Positions 36,093 through 45,993 of a stretch of DNA of 64,000 nt are shown in pieces. A program made the position numbers and the translations under genes. The notes under the pieces are model-generated. The model had not been told where the DNA came from. It did no database searches and saw nothing but the letters and a program-made list of their open reading frames with translations. Location of the stretch: positions 62,001 to 126,000 of the forward strand of contig NZ_BORO01000003.1 of NCBI RefSeq assembly GCF_018333215.1, given 5' to 3'. The stretch is from Oceanobacillus sp. J11TS1 (GTDB lineage: Bacteria; Bacillota; Bacilli; Bacillales; Amphibacillaceae). Every line of letters starts with the position of its first letter. The first letter of the stretch is position 1.

Positions 36093-38993
36093 TTAGCCAT
36101 TCGCAGAAGTAATATACCGATACAAATCATAATCTACTGGATTTTCTAACAACATATTCATATGAACAACTGGAATTTCTTTATCGTTCTTATCTCTCAT
36201 GGTATCTTCTTCCACCGTCTTTTTATCTGGTATTGCTTCACCAAGATAATAAAATCCGCTTCCTTCATCATCATCCTTTTTCACAAAAAGATGGATATCA
36301 GACCCTTTATCTTGCGCATGAACTATTTTTTGTACTTCTTCCGACTTTAAAGTTCTATTGCTTCTCGTATACCATTTAAAAACATCTGGGTTAATAAACT
36401 CATCACCGTAATCCACACTAGATTCGACCTCATTATCTTTATGATACGTAACAAAAATCGGGCAAGTTTGGTGCTTTGGCTTATAGCCATACATTGTCGA
36501 GCTTTCATCCTTGTGCCAATTCAATAGTTTACAAGCATCTTTCCTTGTATATTTTTCATTTAATGTTAGTAACGTATTAGATTTATACTTTTTACTTCGT
36601 TCCATTCCCGCTTCCACAACATCCCGGATTAAAGATTTAAAGTACCTATTGATTTGTAAACTACGTTGTACCTCTTCATTAAATGCATATATTTCTCTCT
36701 CTGATAGATGAATTATTGCTTTATCACCATATTTTTTCCGATCGGTTTGTGTAAAAAATGATAAATCCATTATTCTGTCCACAGACTCTAATACGTTATT
36801 ATCTGTCAAACAATTGTTACCTTCTAATGTACGTATATATTCCTGCTTATTTAATGTGCCATGTTCCAATAACAATTTTAATAATATCAACTCATGTTTC
36901 CTTTTACCGTCTAATAATTCTCTTGAAAACATTGCCAACACACGTTGCTCATAATCATTTAGTACAGGAATCTCCTCTTTCATCTTCATGAGAAATGCGT
37001 AATAAGTATTAAATTTACCAATAATAACCGTTGGATCAATAGAATGATTATGAATAAAATCCGCTAAATAAGGAATGCGTCCCAAGCGATTCTTTAATTC
37101 GATATAAGCATCTCTTAATACTTTTTGCGAAGTTAGATTACTTGAATTAATCGATTTGAAGATTTGTTTTTTAGCAATCTCTTCAAAATTAATACTAGAA
37201 ACACCTTTAATATAGCTTGTTTCCACCGTATGCCTGCGAATATTATCCTTATTTTGTGTTTTATCACCAGATAAAGCAATTGGAATGAGATAATTATTTT
37301 TATAATTTCCGATAAAATCAATAATCGTCACAAAATCCTTGGACGCATGTTTACGCAAACCTCTCCCTAGTTGTTGGATAAAAATAATACTAGATTGTGT
37401 TTGCCTAAGCATGACAACTTGATTCACACTTGGTATATCGATTCCCTCATTAAAAATATCTACGGTAATAATATAGTCTAGGGACCCGTTTTCTAAACGC
37501 TCCACCTGCTGTAATCGAAATTCTTGAGCATCCGCTCCTGTTAAAGCTACTGTACGATATCCTCTACCGTTCAAAGCCTCTGACAATTCGATCGCTTCTT
37601 TATTTCTGCTACAGAATATTAAGCCTTTAACGCAATCACCGGAATAACCATAGTAATTCACCTTTTCAAGAATATGATTCACACGCTCTTCAGTAACCAA
37701 ATTGGATACAACTGTAGTGTCATCTATCAGTTCACCATCATACTCTATATCTGTTACACCAAAATAATGGAATGGACAAAGCATGTCTTCCTCCAATGCT
37801 TCTTGGAGGCGGATTTCATACGCGATGTTGTAATCAAAAAGCGCATAAATGTTAAAATCATCCGTTCGCTCAGGTGTCGCTGTCATTCCTAATAAAAATT
37901 CTGGCTTGAAATAATCAATTACACGTTGATAAGAACTAGCACCAGCTTTATGTACTTCATCAATCAAAATATAATCAAAATCCTCTGGATCGAATTCATT
38001 TAATCTATCTTGTTTAGATATCGTTTGAATCGTTGTAAACAGATACCGAGCATCTGTCTCCCTACTTGTTCCTGATAAAATTCCAAAATCACTACTAAGA
38101 CCACCGAGTACTCGTTGAAAGTCTTCTTTCGCTTTGCGTAAAATTTGCTCACGATGAACAATAAATAACATTCGTTTTGGCCCCACATTACGGACGTCAA
38201 ACACAGATAAGTATGTTTTCCCGGTTCCAGTAGCTGAAATAACTAGCCCTTTATCATGCCCTTCTTGCCTTACTGCTTCAATTTCCTTTAGAGCAGCCTC
38301 TTGCATTTTATTCGGTTTGATGGATAAAGCTTCTTCTATTGCATTCTTTTGATATACTTCCGGCAATTCTATCAATTTTTCTGCATTAAAAAAGTCTACC
38401 GGTCTATGATTTTCCTCATAGTTACTAATCCAATCATCTGTCAATTTATCCGCATTCTCCCAAACATCCTCAAACTGGTTTTTAAAATGTGAAATCACTT
38501 CTCCATCCTGATAAGAAGTTAAATGAATATTCCATTCATAGTTTTGCTTTAAGGCATATGCAGTTAAATTAGAGCTACCAATAATTAACGAATAATGATT
38601 ATCGTGATCAAATATGTATCCCTTTGAATGAAATCCTTCTACACTAGTCAAACGAACTTCTACATTTGTTATTTTCATCAACTCTTTGAAGATCTTAGGT
38701 TGATTAAAATGAAGGAATGTGGAAGTCAAAATTCTTCCTTTAATGCCTTTTCGTTTCAAGTCCAACAAATGGGATTTTAGCGTAGCTAGTCCACTCTCTG
38801 TTATAAACGCTACAGAAAATATAAAAGACCGACATTTATCCAGTTCTTCTAGTAATGTGCTAAGAACATTTTCACTGCTCTTCGAATTATTAATTAACAA
38901 TCTCGGTTTATATCTATCTGCTTTCCCACTATCCTGATTGATAAATCCCTTATATAAAGAGGTTTCTAGTTCTTTAAGGAAATTATTCTCCAT
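36093..38993 (-). CDS. PLD-nuclease/SF2 helicase/DUF3427 fusion protein
   Basis: 966 residues. Residues 30-190 form a phospholipase-D-like (HKD) nuclease domain, with FHSKGYIFDHDNHYSL then IIGSSNLT. Residues 225-600 form a superfamily 2 helicase: Walker A VISATGTGKTY, DEVHKAG as motif II, GMTATPERTD as motif III, and QLGRGLRKH as motif VI. The C-terminal 350 residues correspond to DUF3427, seen in bacterial relatives. Such proteins act on nucleic acids and are widely suspected of roles in restriction or phage defence, but no function is firmly assigned. The gene stands alone with GGAGG before the ATG. Confidence 0.83.
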   Translation of the reverse strand: MENNFLKELETSLYKGFINQDSGKADRYKPRLLINNSKSSENVLSTLLEELDKCRSFIFSVAFITESGLATLKSHLLDLKRKGIKGRILTSTFLHFNQPKIFKELMKITNVEVRLTSVEGFHSKGYIFDHDNHYSLIIGSSNLTAYALKQNYEWNIHLTSYQDGEVISHFKNQFEDVWENADKLTDDWISNYEENHRPVDFFNAEKLIELPEVYQKNAIEEALSIKPNKMQEAALKEIEAVRQEGHDKGLVISATGTGKTYLSVFDVRNVGPKRMLFIVHREQILRKAKEDFQRVLGGLSSDFGILSGTSRETDARYLFTTIQTISKQDRLNEFDPEDFDYILIDEVHKAGASSYQRVIDYFKPEFLLGMTATPERTDDFNIYALFDYNIAYEIRLQEALEEDMLCPFHYFGVTDIEYDGELIDDTTVVSNLVTEERVNHILEKVNYYGYSGDCVKGLIFCSRNKEAIELSEALNGRGYRTVALTGADAQEFRLQQVERLENGSLDYIITVDIFNEGIDIPSVNQVVMLRQTQSSIIFIQQLGRGLRKHASKDFVTIIDFIGNYKNNYLIPIALSGDKTQNKDNIRRHTVETSYIKGVSSINFEEIAKKQIFKSINSSNLTSQKVLRDAYIELKNRLGRIPYLADFIHNHSIDPTVIIGKFNTYYAFLMKMKEEIPVLNDYEQRVLAMFSRELLDGKRKHELILLKLLLEHGTLNKQEYIRTLEGNNCLTDNNVLESVDRIMDLSFFTQTDRKKYGDKAIIHLSEREIYAFNEEVQRSLQINRYFKSLIRDVVEAGMERSKKYKSNTLLTLNEKYTRKDACKLLNWHKDESSTMYGYKPKHQTCPIFVTYHKDNEVESSVDYGDEFINPDVFKWYTRSNRTLKSEEVQKIVHAQDKGSDIHLFVKKDDDEGSGFYYLGEAIPDKKTVEEDTMRDKNDKEIPVVHMNMLLENPVDYDLYRYITSANG

Positions 38994-39304
38994 TATCCAT
39001 TCCTCCCTCCTTTAAGTATAATATCTACCATAGTTCACATAACAGATTTTTTAAACCATTCATTTCATTATATTTTATAATCCATTAGCACCCTAATACA
39101 ACCCATAGCATAGGGTATCGTTTCTTGGTCTTTACTTCATTGCCTTTTTAGATACCCCCAAAACCACATATTAATTATCCATATATCCCCTTTGCTAATG
39201 CCAATAGATTTCGTCTTATGAAAAACTGGTAGATACGTAATTTCGCCCTTCCATACACCTAGGGTTATTGTATACTAATATTAAACATAAAGGGGGGAAT
39301 AGTC
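38994..39304. other. intergenic region between divergent genes
   Basis: AT-rich, no gene seen. A TATACT at 39271-39276 could be the -10 of the downstream plus-strand gene. The helicase ribosome binding site is at its left end and a GGGGGG ribosome binding site (39292-39297) at its right end. Confidence 0.4.
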
Positions 39305-40093
39305 ATTCGCACTCTATCTTCATATCTTATGTTAATTGGAATTTTAATGATTGCTTTAGAAGGCAATTGGATCGTATTAAACTATGATTCTTTATCTATT
39401 TATCCGTCAAATGCATATCTCATTTTGGCAATTGGTGCGGCCATTATTGTAATGGCATATATATTTAATCGCTTCTCATCCTATAAAGACGATACGAATG
39501 CAAAGGATAATAGGGAGTTTATAAATAAATGGTGGACTGAAACGGATTCAAAAATTATGAACTGGGTTTTGGCCATCGCCATTTTATCACTTGTTATCGT
39601 CGCAATTTATGATTGGCCAACTGCTTTTAAATTGTTTTATATCTTTTTATTTGTAGGTATAGCTGGGTTTGGTTTTCTTTACATCATGCATGGAGAGAGG
39701 GTAGACCAACCAGATGAGGAAACATATAAACCTATAACAAGAAAGTTCCTTGATTTAATTGATTACCGCCGCCACCCATTTAATCTTTCATTCGTCATCT
39801 TTGTACTTGTTCTCATAAGCTTTTTATTAAGTAAGGAATTTGGGATTCCGCTGGACACAGAAGTAAGTGGTAACCCTCGATATGTTACATCTCTGCCAGC
39901 TAGCGCATTTGTCATGTCAGGGCTGATGCTGGCTAGTACATTTGTTTATATTATTAATAACAGTGACATTTTTGGAATTCGTAAAGCAGAGCAAAATGAG
40001 GAAAAAGTGCTTCTGATTCATTTTATGGAGATTATGTGTTGCGGTGTAACCTTCTTTATTTGGCTTGTTACTGTTATAAGTGCTTTTATTTAA
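39305..40093 (+). CDS. uncharacterised integral membrane protein, probable ATT start
   Basis: About 263 residues with 7 or so hydrophobic segments, a cytoplasmic loop around residues 55-85 (KDDTNAKDNREFINKWW) and another with DYRRHPFN. I do not recognise the family. The first in-frame ATG is at 39329, 31 bp after the only ribosome binding site (GGGGGG, 39292-39297) and inside the first hydrophobic segment. An in-frame ATT at 39305 has ideal 7-base spacing and adds IRTLSSYL, giving a normal positively charged N-terminus, so I place the start there. Infrequent ATT starts are known (infC). Confidence 0.55.
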   Translation: MRTLSSYLMLIGILMIALEGNWIVLNYDSLSIYPSNAYLILAIGAAIIVMAYIFNRFSSYKDDTNAKDNREFINKWWTETDSKIMNWVLAIAILSLVIVAIYDWPTAFKLFYIFLFVGIAGFGFLYIMHGERVDQPDEETYKPITRKFLDLIDYRRHPFNLSFVIFVLVLISFLLSKEFGIPLDTEVSGNPRYVTSLPASAFVMSGLMLASTFVYIINNSDIFGIRKAEQNEEKVLLIHFMEIMCCGVTFFIWLVTVISAFI

Positions 40094-40308
40094 TAAGATA
40101 GGATGGAAGTTTTAATGCTAATATATGTCATACAGTTTTGGATATGTAAAATGAACATATAGCGATGTGTCAATGTTCTCGCAGGTAAAAAGAATCATAC
40201 GATATACACAAAAAGTGAGCATAACATCAGATGGAAAACTGTTATACTCGCTTTTTTAAGATATAGGAGACATTTCACTTATCCACCATATGTCTACTGA
40301 TGCCAATT

Positions 40309-40566
40309 GGAGCGGATTTCTCTTTTTCCGATCGGTTTGGGTCCTGGTTGGAGCGACTTTCTCCTTTTTCGAGCGCTTCAGAACCCCGTTGGAGCGACTT
40401 TCTTCTTTTTCGAGCGCTTCAGAACCCCCCGTTGGAGCGACTTTCTCTTTTTTCGAGCGCTTCCGGATCCGGGTGGAGCGACTTTCTTCTTTTTCGAGCG
40501 CTTCAGAACCCCGTTGGAGCGGATTTCTCATTTTTCGAGCGCCTCGCACCTCGGGGGGAGCTTCTC
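40309..40566. repeat. array B of the 41-bp tandem repeat (7 units)
   Basis: Units begin with GGAGCGACTTT or GGAGCGGATTT at 40309, 40350, 40391, 40434, 40475, 40516 and (truncated) 40557, so the period is 41 bp except one of 43. The core matches array A (T-rich tract, TCGAGCGC), but the linker is CAGAACCCCGTT-like instead of TTAGCCTTGG-like. The array lies between two convergent genes and abuts the stop codon of the M20 peptidase. Overlapping short frames are artefacts of the repeat. Confidence 0.85.
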
Positions 40567-41646
40567 TTATTTATCATTATTGTAGGTCGATGCGAAGTCT
40601 TTAAGGATTTTTTGATACTCTCTTACAGAGTCTACGTAGACCATTTCATTGTCGCCGTGCCAGTCATCCCCGGCTGGTCCAAACTCTACGACACAGCCAC
40701 CATGTTTAATGAAAAATTGACCATCGTTTGAACCGTGCTGACCAAAGATGTTTACCGTTTTAAGTTGGGTTTGCTTCTTGATCGACTCGGCCAGTGAAAT
40801 CACATAGGCATTATCCTCCTTCGTCTTGACTGGGTGATTTTTCATATGAATGTTTACGGTCCCCTCCGTTATCTCTTGAATCTGTTTAAATATCTCATTC
40901 GGAGATTGTTCAGGTAAATATCTAATATCAAGGGACATTTCGCATGTTTCTGGAACCTTATTATATACCGTTCCACCACGTATTTTTGCAAGATTAATCG
41001 AGGCTTTATCATACATTGGCGGACCTGTTTCTGTTGCAAAAGGAAGCTCCAGAATATTTTCATAAAGCTGGATTGCCTTTATGATCGCATTATCACCTTC
41101 CCACGGGCGGCTTCCATGCGCTGGCTTACCTTGAATAACAAAATCAAGCTGAAGCACACCTTTCGCTTGGACAGCAATTCCCAAGTTCGTAGGCTCTCCA
41201 CAAATAATAAAGTCTCCTAAATACCCGTTCTCTGTTAAAAACTTGGTGCCATTGGTGCCTCCAGTCTCCTCATCTGGAACGATCTGCAACATTATTTTTG
41301 ATGGTAAGTTACTGTTTTTTAATTCGGCAACTGTCTCCATCATTGCCGCTACTCCAGCTTTCATATCAGCAGAACCTCGACCATACATTTTTCCATCATT
41401 AATATATGGTTTAAACTGGCTATCCTCTGCTTCGATAACGTCAATATGACCATTAAATATAATGGTGTTATCTCCCTGACCAATCTCACATACTAAAATG
41501 CGATATCCGTTATTTTCTATTTTTTCTACAGGAAGACCTCGATTTTCTAGCCATTCTTCACAATAATCAATTGCTTTGTTTGCACCAGCTTTGGTAGAAC
41601 TGTCTATTCTAATCAGTTGTTCTACCAATGGGATTGGATCACCCAT
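40567..41646 (-). CDS. M20-family metallopeptidase (ArgE/DapE-like)
   Basis: 359-residue cytoplasmic di-zinc amidohydrolase. Motifs are IIFNGHIDVI (first zinc His), MYGRGSADMKAG with the bridging Asp, PDEETGG with catalytic Glu, and a C-terminal FGPAGDDWHGDNEMV containing the last zinc His. The lid domain starts near residue 165. Related enzymes remove acyl groups from amino acids or cleave peptides; the substrate cannot be told. TAGGAGGGGTAAG precedes the ATG. No terminator other than repeat array B lies downstream. Confidence 0.82.
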   Translation of the reverse strand: MGDPIPLVEQLIRIDSSTKAGANKAIDYCEEWLENRGLPVEKIENNGYRILVCEIGQGDNTIIFNGHIDVIEAEDSQFKPYINDGKMYGRGSADMKAGVAAMMETVAELKNSNLPSKIMLQIVPDEETGGTNGTKFLTENGYLGDFIICGEPTNLGIAVQAKGVLQLDFVIQGKPAHGSRPWEGDNAIIKAIQLYENILELPFATETGPPMYDKASINLAKIRGGTVYNKVPETCEMSLDIRYLPEQSPNEIFKQIQEITEGTVNIHMKNHPVKTKEDNAYVISLAESIKKQTQLKTVNIFGQHGSNDGQFFIKHGGCVVEFGPAGDDWHGDNEMVYVDSVREYQKILKDFASTYNNDK

Positions 41647-41956
41647 CTTACCCCTCCTAATCTATTATTACTAGCAACTGGTTGTAAGACTCCCACTTCA
41701 TCCATAGAGAGAAGATCTGATGATTGGAAGCGGAGATCAAACAGCCACTAACGACCCTAACAACCCGTTTCGTTCAAGAACTTTTAGGGACGCCTCTTTT
41801 GAATCATACCTTTAATTACACGCCCTTATGGTGTTAATATTCAATAACCTCTGAAAAGCAAATTAAAACATGGCAGGTTTCGTTTATGTTCTTTGGTGGA
41901 AATACAGTATAAATAAATAAACTTCCAATAATTTTAAGTCTGAGGAGATAAGGGGG
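41647..41956. other. intergenic region between divergent genes
   Basis: About 310 bp with no recognisable gene. The plus-strand gene has GAGGAG at 41941-41946. No clear operator or hairpin was found. Confidence 0.4.
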
Positions 41957-42691
41957 ATGAAAATGAAGAAGAATAAACCAATTATTGGCATAACCAGTAC
42001 AATCCTTGATATAGAGATTAAGGGGGAGGTAAATCCTTCCGTACAAACGAATCATCAATATGTTAAAACAGTGAATGAAATAGGTGGCCTGCCAATTGTT
42101 CTCCCTGTGACTAATAAGGAAATTGCCAAAGATTATGCCGAGCTTTGTGATGGTATTATCTTTACGAGTGGTGAAGATATCAGTCCATCCAAATATAATA
42201 AACCGCCTTTAGAGGGGTTACAGAAACCACATATTACAAGGGATGAAGTGGAATTGCCCCTTGCAAAGTACGCCGTGGAAAACAAGATCCCTATACTGGG
42301 TACCTGTCGTGGACTAGGGGTAATAAATGTAGCACTAGGTGGTTCCATGAAGCAGAATATCGAGACAAAGGACAGGCCATTTTCTCACAATCAGGAGATT
42401 AGCCGTAAATTGCCCAGCCACCAAATAGCAATCAAAGAGGACAGCCACTTATACCAATTATTAGGAATAAAACATGCGATGGTCAATAGTAAGCACCATC
42501 AAGCTATTGAAGACTTGGCAGATTCTCTTAAGGTAGCTGCTGTAGCAGAAGATGGGGTGATTGAAGCTGTAGAAGCCAAAGATAAGGACTTGTTCATTCT
42601 TGGATTGCAATTTCATCCGGAAGAATTGTATGACCAGGATACCAATATGCTAAATTTATTGATGCTTTTCCGGGAAGCATGTGAGAAATGA
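41957..42691 (+). CDS. gamma-glutamyl-gamma-aminobutyrate hydrolase-like class I glutamine amidotransferase
   Basis: 244 residues, peptidase C26 (PuuD-like) fold. The nucleophile elbow PILGTCRGLGVINVALGG (Cys near residue 115) and the His-Glu pair in LGLQFHPEELYDQD near residue 217 are intact. The opening PIIGITSTILD is typical. Family members hydrolyse gamma-glutamyl amides such as gamma-Glu-GABA in putrescine breakdown, but no other putrescine genes are nearby, so the substrate is open. Confidence 0.8.
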   Translation: MKMKKNKPIIGITSTILDIEIKGEVNPSVQTNHQYVKTVNEIGGLPIVLPVTNKEIAKDYAELCDGIIFTSGEDISPSKYNKPPLEGLQKPHITRDEVELPLAKYAVENKIPILGTCRGLGVINVALGGSMKQNIETKDRPFSHNQEISRKLPSHQIAIKEDSHLYQLLGIKHAMVNSKHHQAIEDLADSLKVAAVAEDGVIEAVEAKDKDLFILGLQFHPEELYDQDTNMLNLLMLFREACEK

Positions 42692-43173
42692 CTAAATGGT
42701 TTTAAAAAAAGTCCTTCATAAAATTAAATTGTATCCTATAGAGCAGACACTAAAAAAAGCCTACTTTATAGGGTACTTTTATATATAATGAGAGAAGATA
42801 ATTTGTGTGCTTTAGGGCCAACACAGCAGGCAACGAAGTTAAACATTTTGAATTAACCTTTACGCAGGGCAAATAGGTGGTTTTTCAAAAAGTATTCGAA
42901 CAAGGTGAAAAGGGATCTTTTTCATTCGACTCTTCAAAAAGTCGCTGTCATCTTTTATTTGACGGAAGAAAAACAAAAGGAAGCTGTTATGTGGAATTTC
43001 ATCTCCCAAAACAGAAGTTATTACAATGAACGCAATATGTATAAATAGCTGTGCCCTACTTAAATTGTAGCTGCACAGCTATTTTTTACTGATAATCCTG
43101 TTTACTTCCTATTTCACTAGTCGTCGATTAATTACTTCAATATCTTCCGTTCCTTTTGCACTTGACACAGTTA
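42692..43173. other. intergenic region with possible gene remnant and terminator
   Basis: A plus-strand frame without a start codon (about 42850-43047) reads ANRWFFKKYSNKVKRDLFHS and EEKQKEAVMWNFISQNRSYY to a TAG. It looks like the end of a decayed gene, family unknown. A strong hairpin with stem AAATAGCTGTGC / GCACAGCTATTT and a T run lies at 43043-43087. Confidence 0.35.
43043..43087 (+). terminator. terminator hairpin
   Basis: 12-bp perfect stem with inner CTAC/GTAG pairing, then TTTTTT. It follows the remnant frame described for 42692-43173 and may end the amidotransferase transcript. Confidence 0.7.
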
Positions 43174-45126
43174 TTACAACGCCTCCCGGATCACCCGCTT
43201 ATAATACAAAACGGATAATATGCCAAAAATAGAATACAATGCTGTATAAATAATCATGACAATAATCATCGGTGTCCATAATTCTGTCCCGAAAAAGAAC
43301 CAGCCAGATTGGACTGCGAAATAACTGTGGGCGAGTCCAATTATCAATGGGATGCCAAAGTTAAAGAGCTGTTTTCTCTTGATACCGCGCAATAAATCTT
43401 TTTGTGTAAATCCCAATTTTCGTAAAATCGTGTAATTCGCTCTTTCATCTTCGCTTTCATCCATCTGCTTAAAATAAAGGATACATCCAGATGTAATAAG
43501 AAAAGCGAGGCCTAGAAATCCCACAATAAACATGATGAGTCCCATGGCACTTTTTTGGTTGTATAACATTTCAAGCCGGGAGACACTCGAACCATTATCC
43601 TTTAAGCCTAACGATTGGAAGACTTTATCAGCCTCTTCCAATTCAGATTGGTCTTCAATCTCAATTCCAATATAGACTGGTGGTTGATCTTGAATTGCTG
43701 AATCCATATTTTCCCTCAATTGCTCAAATATTGTGCTGTCAACAATAGCAGTTGGTAACCCGCCGCCAGTAAAATTATAGGAAAGGATGGCGCCTTCACG
43801 TAAGCCTAGAAATCGTTGCTTGATTGCCCCACTGGCAGTTTCCAACTCAACTTCACCAGATTCCTTAAATGACATCATCTGCTCCAGAACCCCGCTATAG
43901 CCAGTAAAGATAACCTCTTCCGAAGATACATCAATTCCTTCAACAGCTTCTTCACTGACGACAGGCAATATCATCTTATTTGGATCAGCTACCATTTCTG
44001 ACTCGCTGAAATCGGCCTCCATAATTTCTGACACATCCACGTTAACTTGAACAACATCCATTTTTGTTTCTTCAAACGCAATGGCTTCCGTATTTAATGC
44101 ATCTTTAAATGCTTCTGCTTCTTCTATCGTTGCTATCTGAAAATGATTTGGTGCACTTTGTTCTGCAGATTTTTCTGCTGAATAATAGGAAATATAGCTT
44201 AAACATAATAATCCAATTGCAAGGGCTGACACAGTGGTAATAATGGTTAAAAGCAATGCATTCGACTTCATGCGAAACATGATCGATGAAAGAGATAGGA
44301 CATCGTTCAAGTTTAAATAGCCGCCCTTACTTTTCCGGATCAGGTAAAAGATAAAACTTACGGAACCTTTATAAAATAAGTAGGTGCCAAAGATGACAGA
44401 TCCTAAGATAGCAGCCATCGCAATGAATAATTCGGTCATCGTTACAAAATCACCACTGAATAGTTTCGTTGAAAGAAAATAGCCAAGAATAATCAGGCCA
44501 ATCCCGACAACACCGATACTAATCCCGAAGATGGACATTTTTTTCACGCCCGCTTCTGTTGTGGAACGAATCCGGAATAATGACAAAATGCTTTGCCTTT
44601 TAATAAAGATAAAATTCATTACCATTATACAAAGGTAAATCACAGCAAAAACGATTAATGTTTGAATCAAAGCCTCCGTTGAGAAGCGTAAATTTGCTAC
44701 TTCCTCGATGCCAATCACGTTTAATAGAATCATCATAATAAATTTCGAAGCAGCAAAACCGATAAATATCCCGATGGCAAGTGATCCGAAGTATAAGATG
44801 AGATTCTCAAGCGTAAGGATTTGAAAGATTTTCCCTTTTGTCATTCCGATCAATTGTAATAGCCCAATCTCCTTGCTGCGTCGTTTAATAAAAATCGTAT
44901 TCGCATACAATAAGAAAACCGCAACAATACCGACAAGGACAATGGAAGCAGCACGAATCCCAGCAGCCCCTTTAATCGACCCTTCAACCTCATCCATTGC
45001 CGGGTCAAACTGCAAGGTCACAAATGCAAAATAAAGCGCGACACTAAAGATCAAGGCGAAGACATAGAGATAATAGTTTTTCAGGTTTTTCTTTAAGTTA
45101 CGGTAGATCAAACGATTAATGCTCAT
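43174..45126 (-). CDS. BceB-type FtsX-like permease of an antimicrobial peptide transporter
   Basis: About 650 residues with ten predicted membrane segments and a large extracellular domain between segments 7 and 8 (about residues 315-540). This is the BceB/YvcS/YxdM plan, used to sense and remove cell-wall-targeting antibiotics such as bacitracin. The N-terminal [20 protein letters not shown] and the early [23 protein letters not shown] loop are typical. The Met at 45126 overlaps the 3' end of the ATPase gene. The drug specificity cannot be read from the sequence. Confidence 0.88.
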   Translation of the reverse strand: MSINRLIYRNLKKNLKNYYLYVFALIFSVALYFAFVTLQFDPAMDEVEGSIKGAAGIRAASIVLVGIVAVFLLYANTIFIKRRSKEIGLLQLIGMTKGKIFQILTLENLILYFGSLAIGIFIGFAASKFIMMILLNVIGIEEVANLRFSTEALIQTLIVFAVIYLCIMVMNFIFIKRQSILSLFRIRSTTEAGVKKMSIFGISIGVVGIGLIILGYFLSTKLFSGDFVTMTELFIAMAAILGSVIFGTYLFYKGSVSFIFYLIRKSKGGYLNLNDVLSLSSIMFRMKSNALLLTIITTVSALAIGLLCLSYISYYSAEKSAEQSAPNHFQIATIEEAEAFKDALNTEAIAFEETKMDVVQVNVDVSEIMEADFSESEMVADPNKMILPVVSEEAVEGIDVSSEEVIFTGYSGVLEQMMSFKESGEVELETASGAIKQRFLGLREGAILSYNFTGGGLPTAIVDSTIFEQLRENMDSAIQDQPPVYIGIEIEDQSELEEADKVFQSLGLKDNGSSVSRLEMLYNQKSAMGLIMFIVGFLGLAFLITSGCILYFKQMDESEDERANYTILRKLGFTQKDLLRGIKRKQLFNFGIPLIIGLAHSYFAVQSGWFFFGTELWTPMIIVMIIYTALYSIFGILSVLYYKRVIREAL

Positions 45127-45877
45127 GATGAACCCCACCTAATACGCCCTGTGTTTTCATAATATCTTTGAAAAATGTTTGCCTTGTTTCATCACCCTTA
45201 TTTAATTGGGTATAAATTTGCCCATCTTTAATAAAAATGACTCTGGAAGAATAGCTTGCAGCAACAGGGTCATGCGTTACCATCACAATGGTCGATTGCA
45301 GCTTTTCATTGAGATCGCTCAATTTATTTAATAGGTCAGAAGCAGCTTTTGAATCAAGAGCTCCTGTTGGTTCATCTGCAAAAATAATGCTCGGCTCATG
45401 AATGAAAGCACGCGCAGCAGATGTACGTTGTTTCTGTCCCCCAGAGATTTCATTTGGATACTTATCTTGGATATCGGCAATTCCAAGCTCCGTAGCAAGT
45501 ACATGGAATTGTTGATCAGCCGTTTTTTTAGGCGTCTTCTTGACGGATAAAGGCAGGAGGATATTTTCCTTTACCGTTAATGTATCTAGCAAATTATACT
45601 CCTGAAAAATAAACCCCAAATGCTGCTTTCGGAATTCAGCTAACTGTTTCTCCCGCATGCGTGTAAAATCCGTGTTCTCAATTTTAATTGAGCCTTGCGT
45701 CACTCCGTCAATAGAGGATAACACATTGAGCAGGGTGGTTTTTCCTGACCCGGATGGTCCCATAATACTAACGAATTCTCCTTTATCCACCATCATATCA
45801 ATGCCTTTTAACACTTCTTGTTTATTAAATTTATTTCCATAGCTTTTATGGATTTTAGTTGCTTGCAGAATATGCAT
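45116..45877 (-). CDS. BceA-type ABC ATP-binding protein
   Basis: 253 residues, MacB/LolD-type ATPase. Walker [18 protein letters not shown]-loop [11 protein letters not shown], signature [15 protein letters not shown] and Walker [17 protein letters not shown] are all intact. It is translationally coupled to the permease. It is separated by a terminator from the BceRS-like genes upstream, so transporter and regulator are separate transcripts as in B. subtilis bce. I saw no clear TNACA-N4-TGTAA BceR box in front of it. Confidence 0.9.
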   Translation of the reverse strand: MHILQATKIHKSYGNKFNKQEVLKGIDMMVDKGEFVSIMGPSGSGKTTLLNVLSSIDGVTQGSIKIENTDFTRMREKQLAEFRKQHLGFIFQEYNLLDTLTVKENILLPLSVKKTPKKTADQQFHVLATELGIADIQDKYPNEISGGQKQRTSAARAFIHEPSIIFADEPTGALDSKAASDLLNKLSDLNEKLQSTIVMVTHDPVAASYSSRVIFIKDGQIYTQLNKGDETRQTFFKDIMKTQGVLGGVHHEH

Positions 45878-45956
45878 GTTTCCACTCCTAATTTTTTATT
45901 CGTTACAATTAGCTTAAAGGATTCCTCCTTTTGTTTCCTTCGATTTACCGAACAAA

Positions 45957-45993
45957 AAGAAAAAGCATATGACAATTTTGTCACATGCTTGTG
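45957..45993 (-). terminator. terminator between the sensor kinase and ABC genes
   Basis: On the minus strand AAGCATGTGACA / TGTCATATGCTT (one mismatch) forms a hairpin followed by TTTCTTTTT; it overlaps the end of the kinase gene. Confidence 0.75.

Noticed and set aside
45878-45956. BceR binding box in front of the bceA-like gene
   Set aside because: I looked for TNACA-N4-TGTAA on both strands and found only a half-site TGTAA; not enough to annotate.
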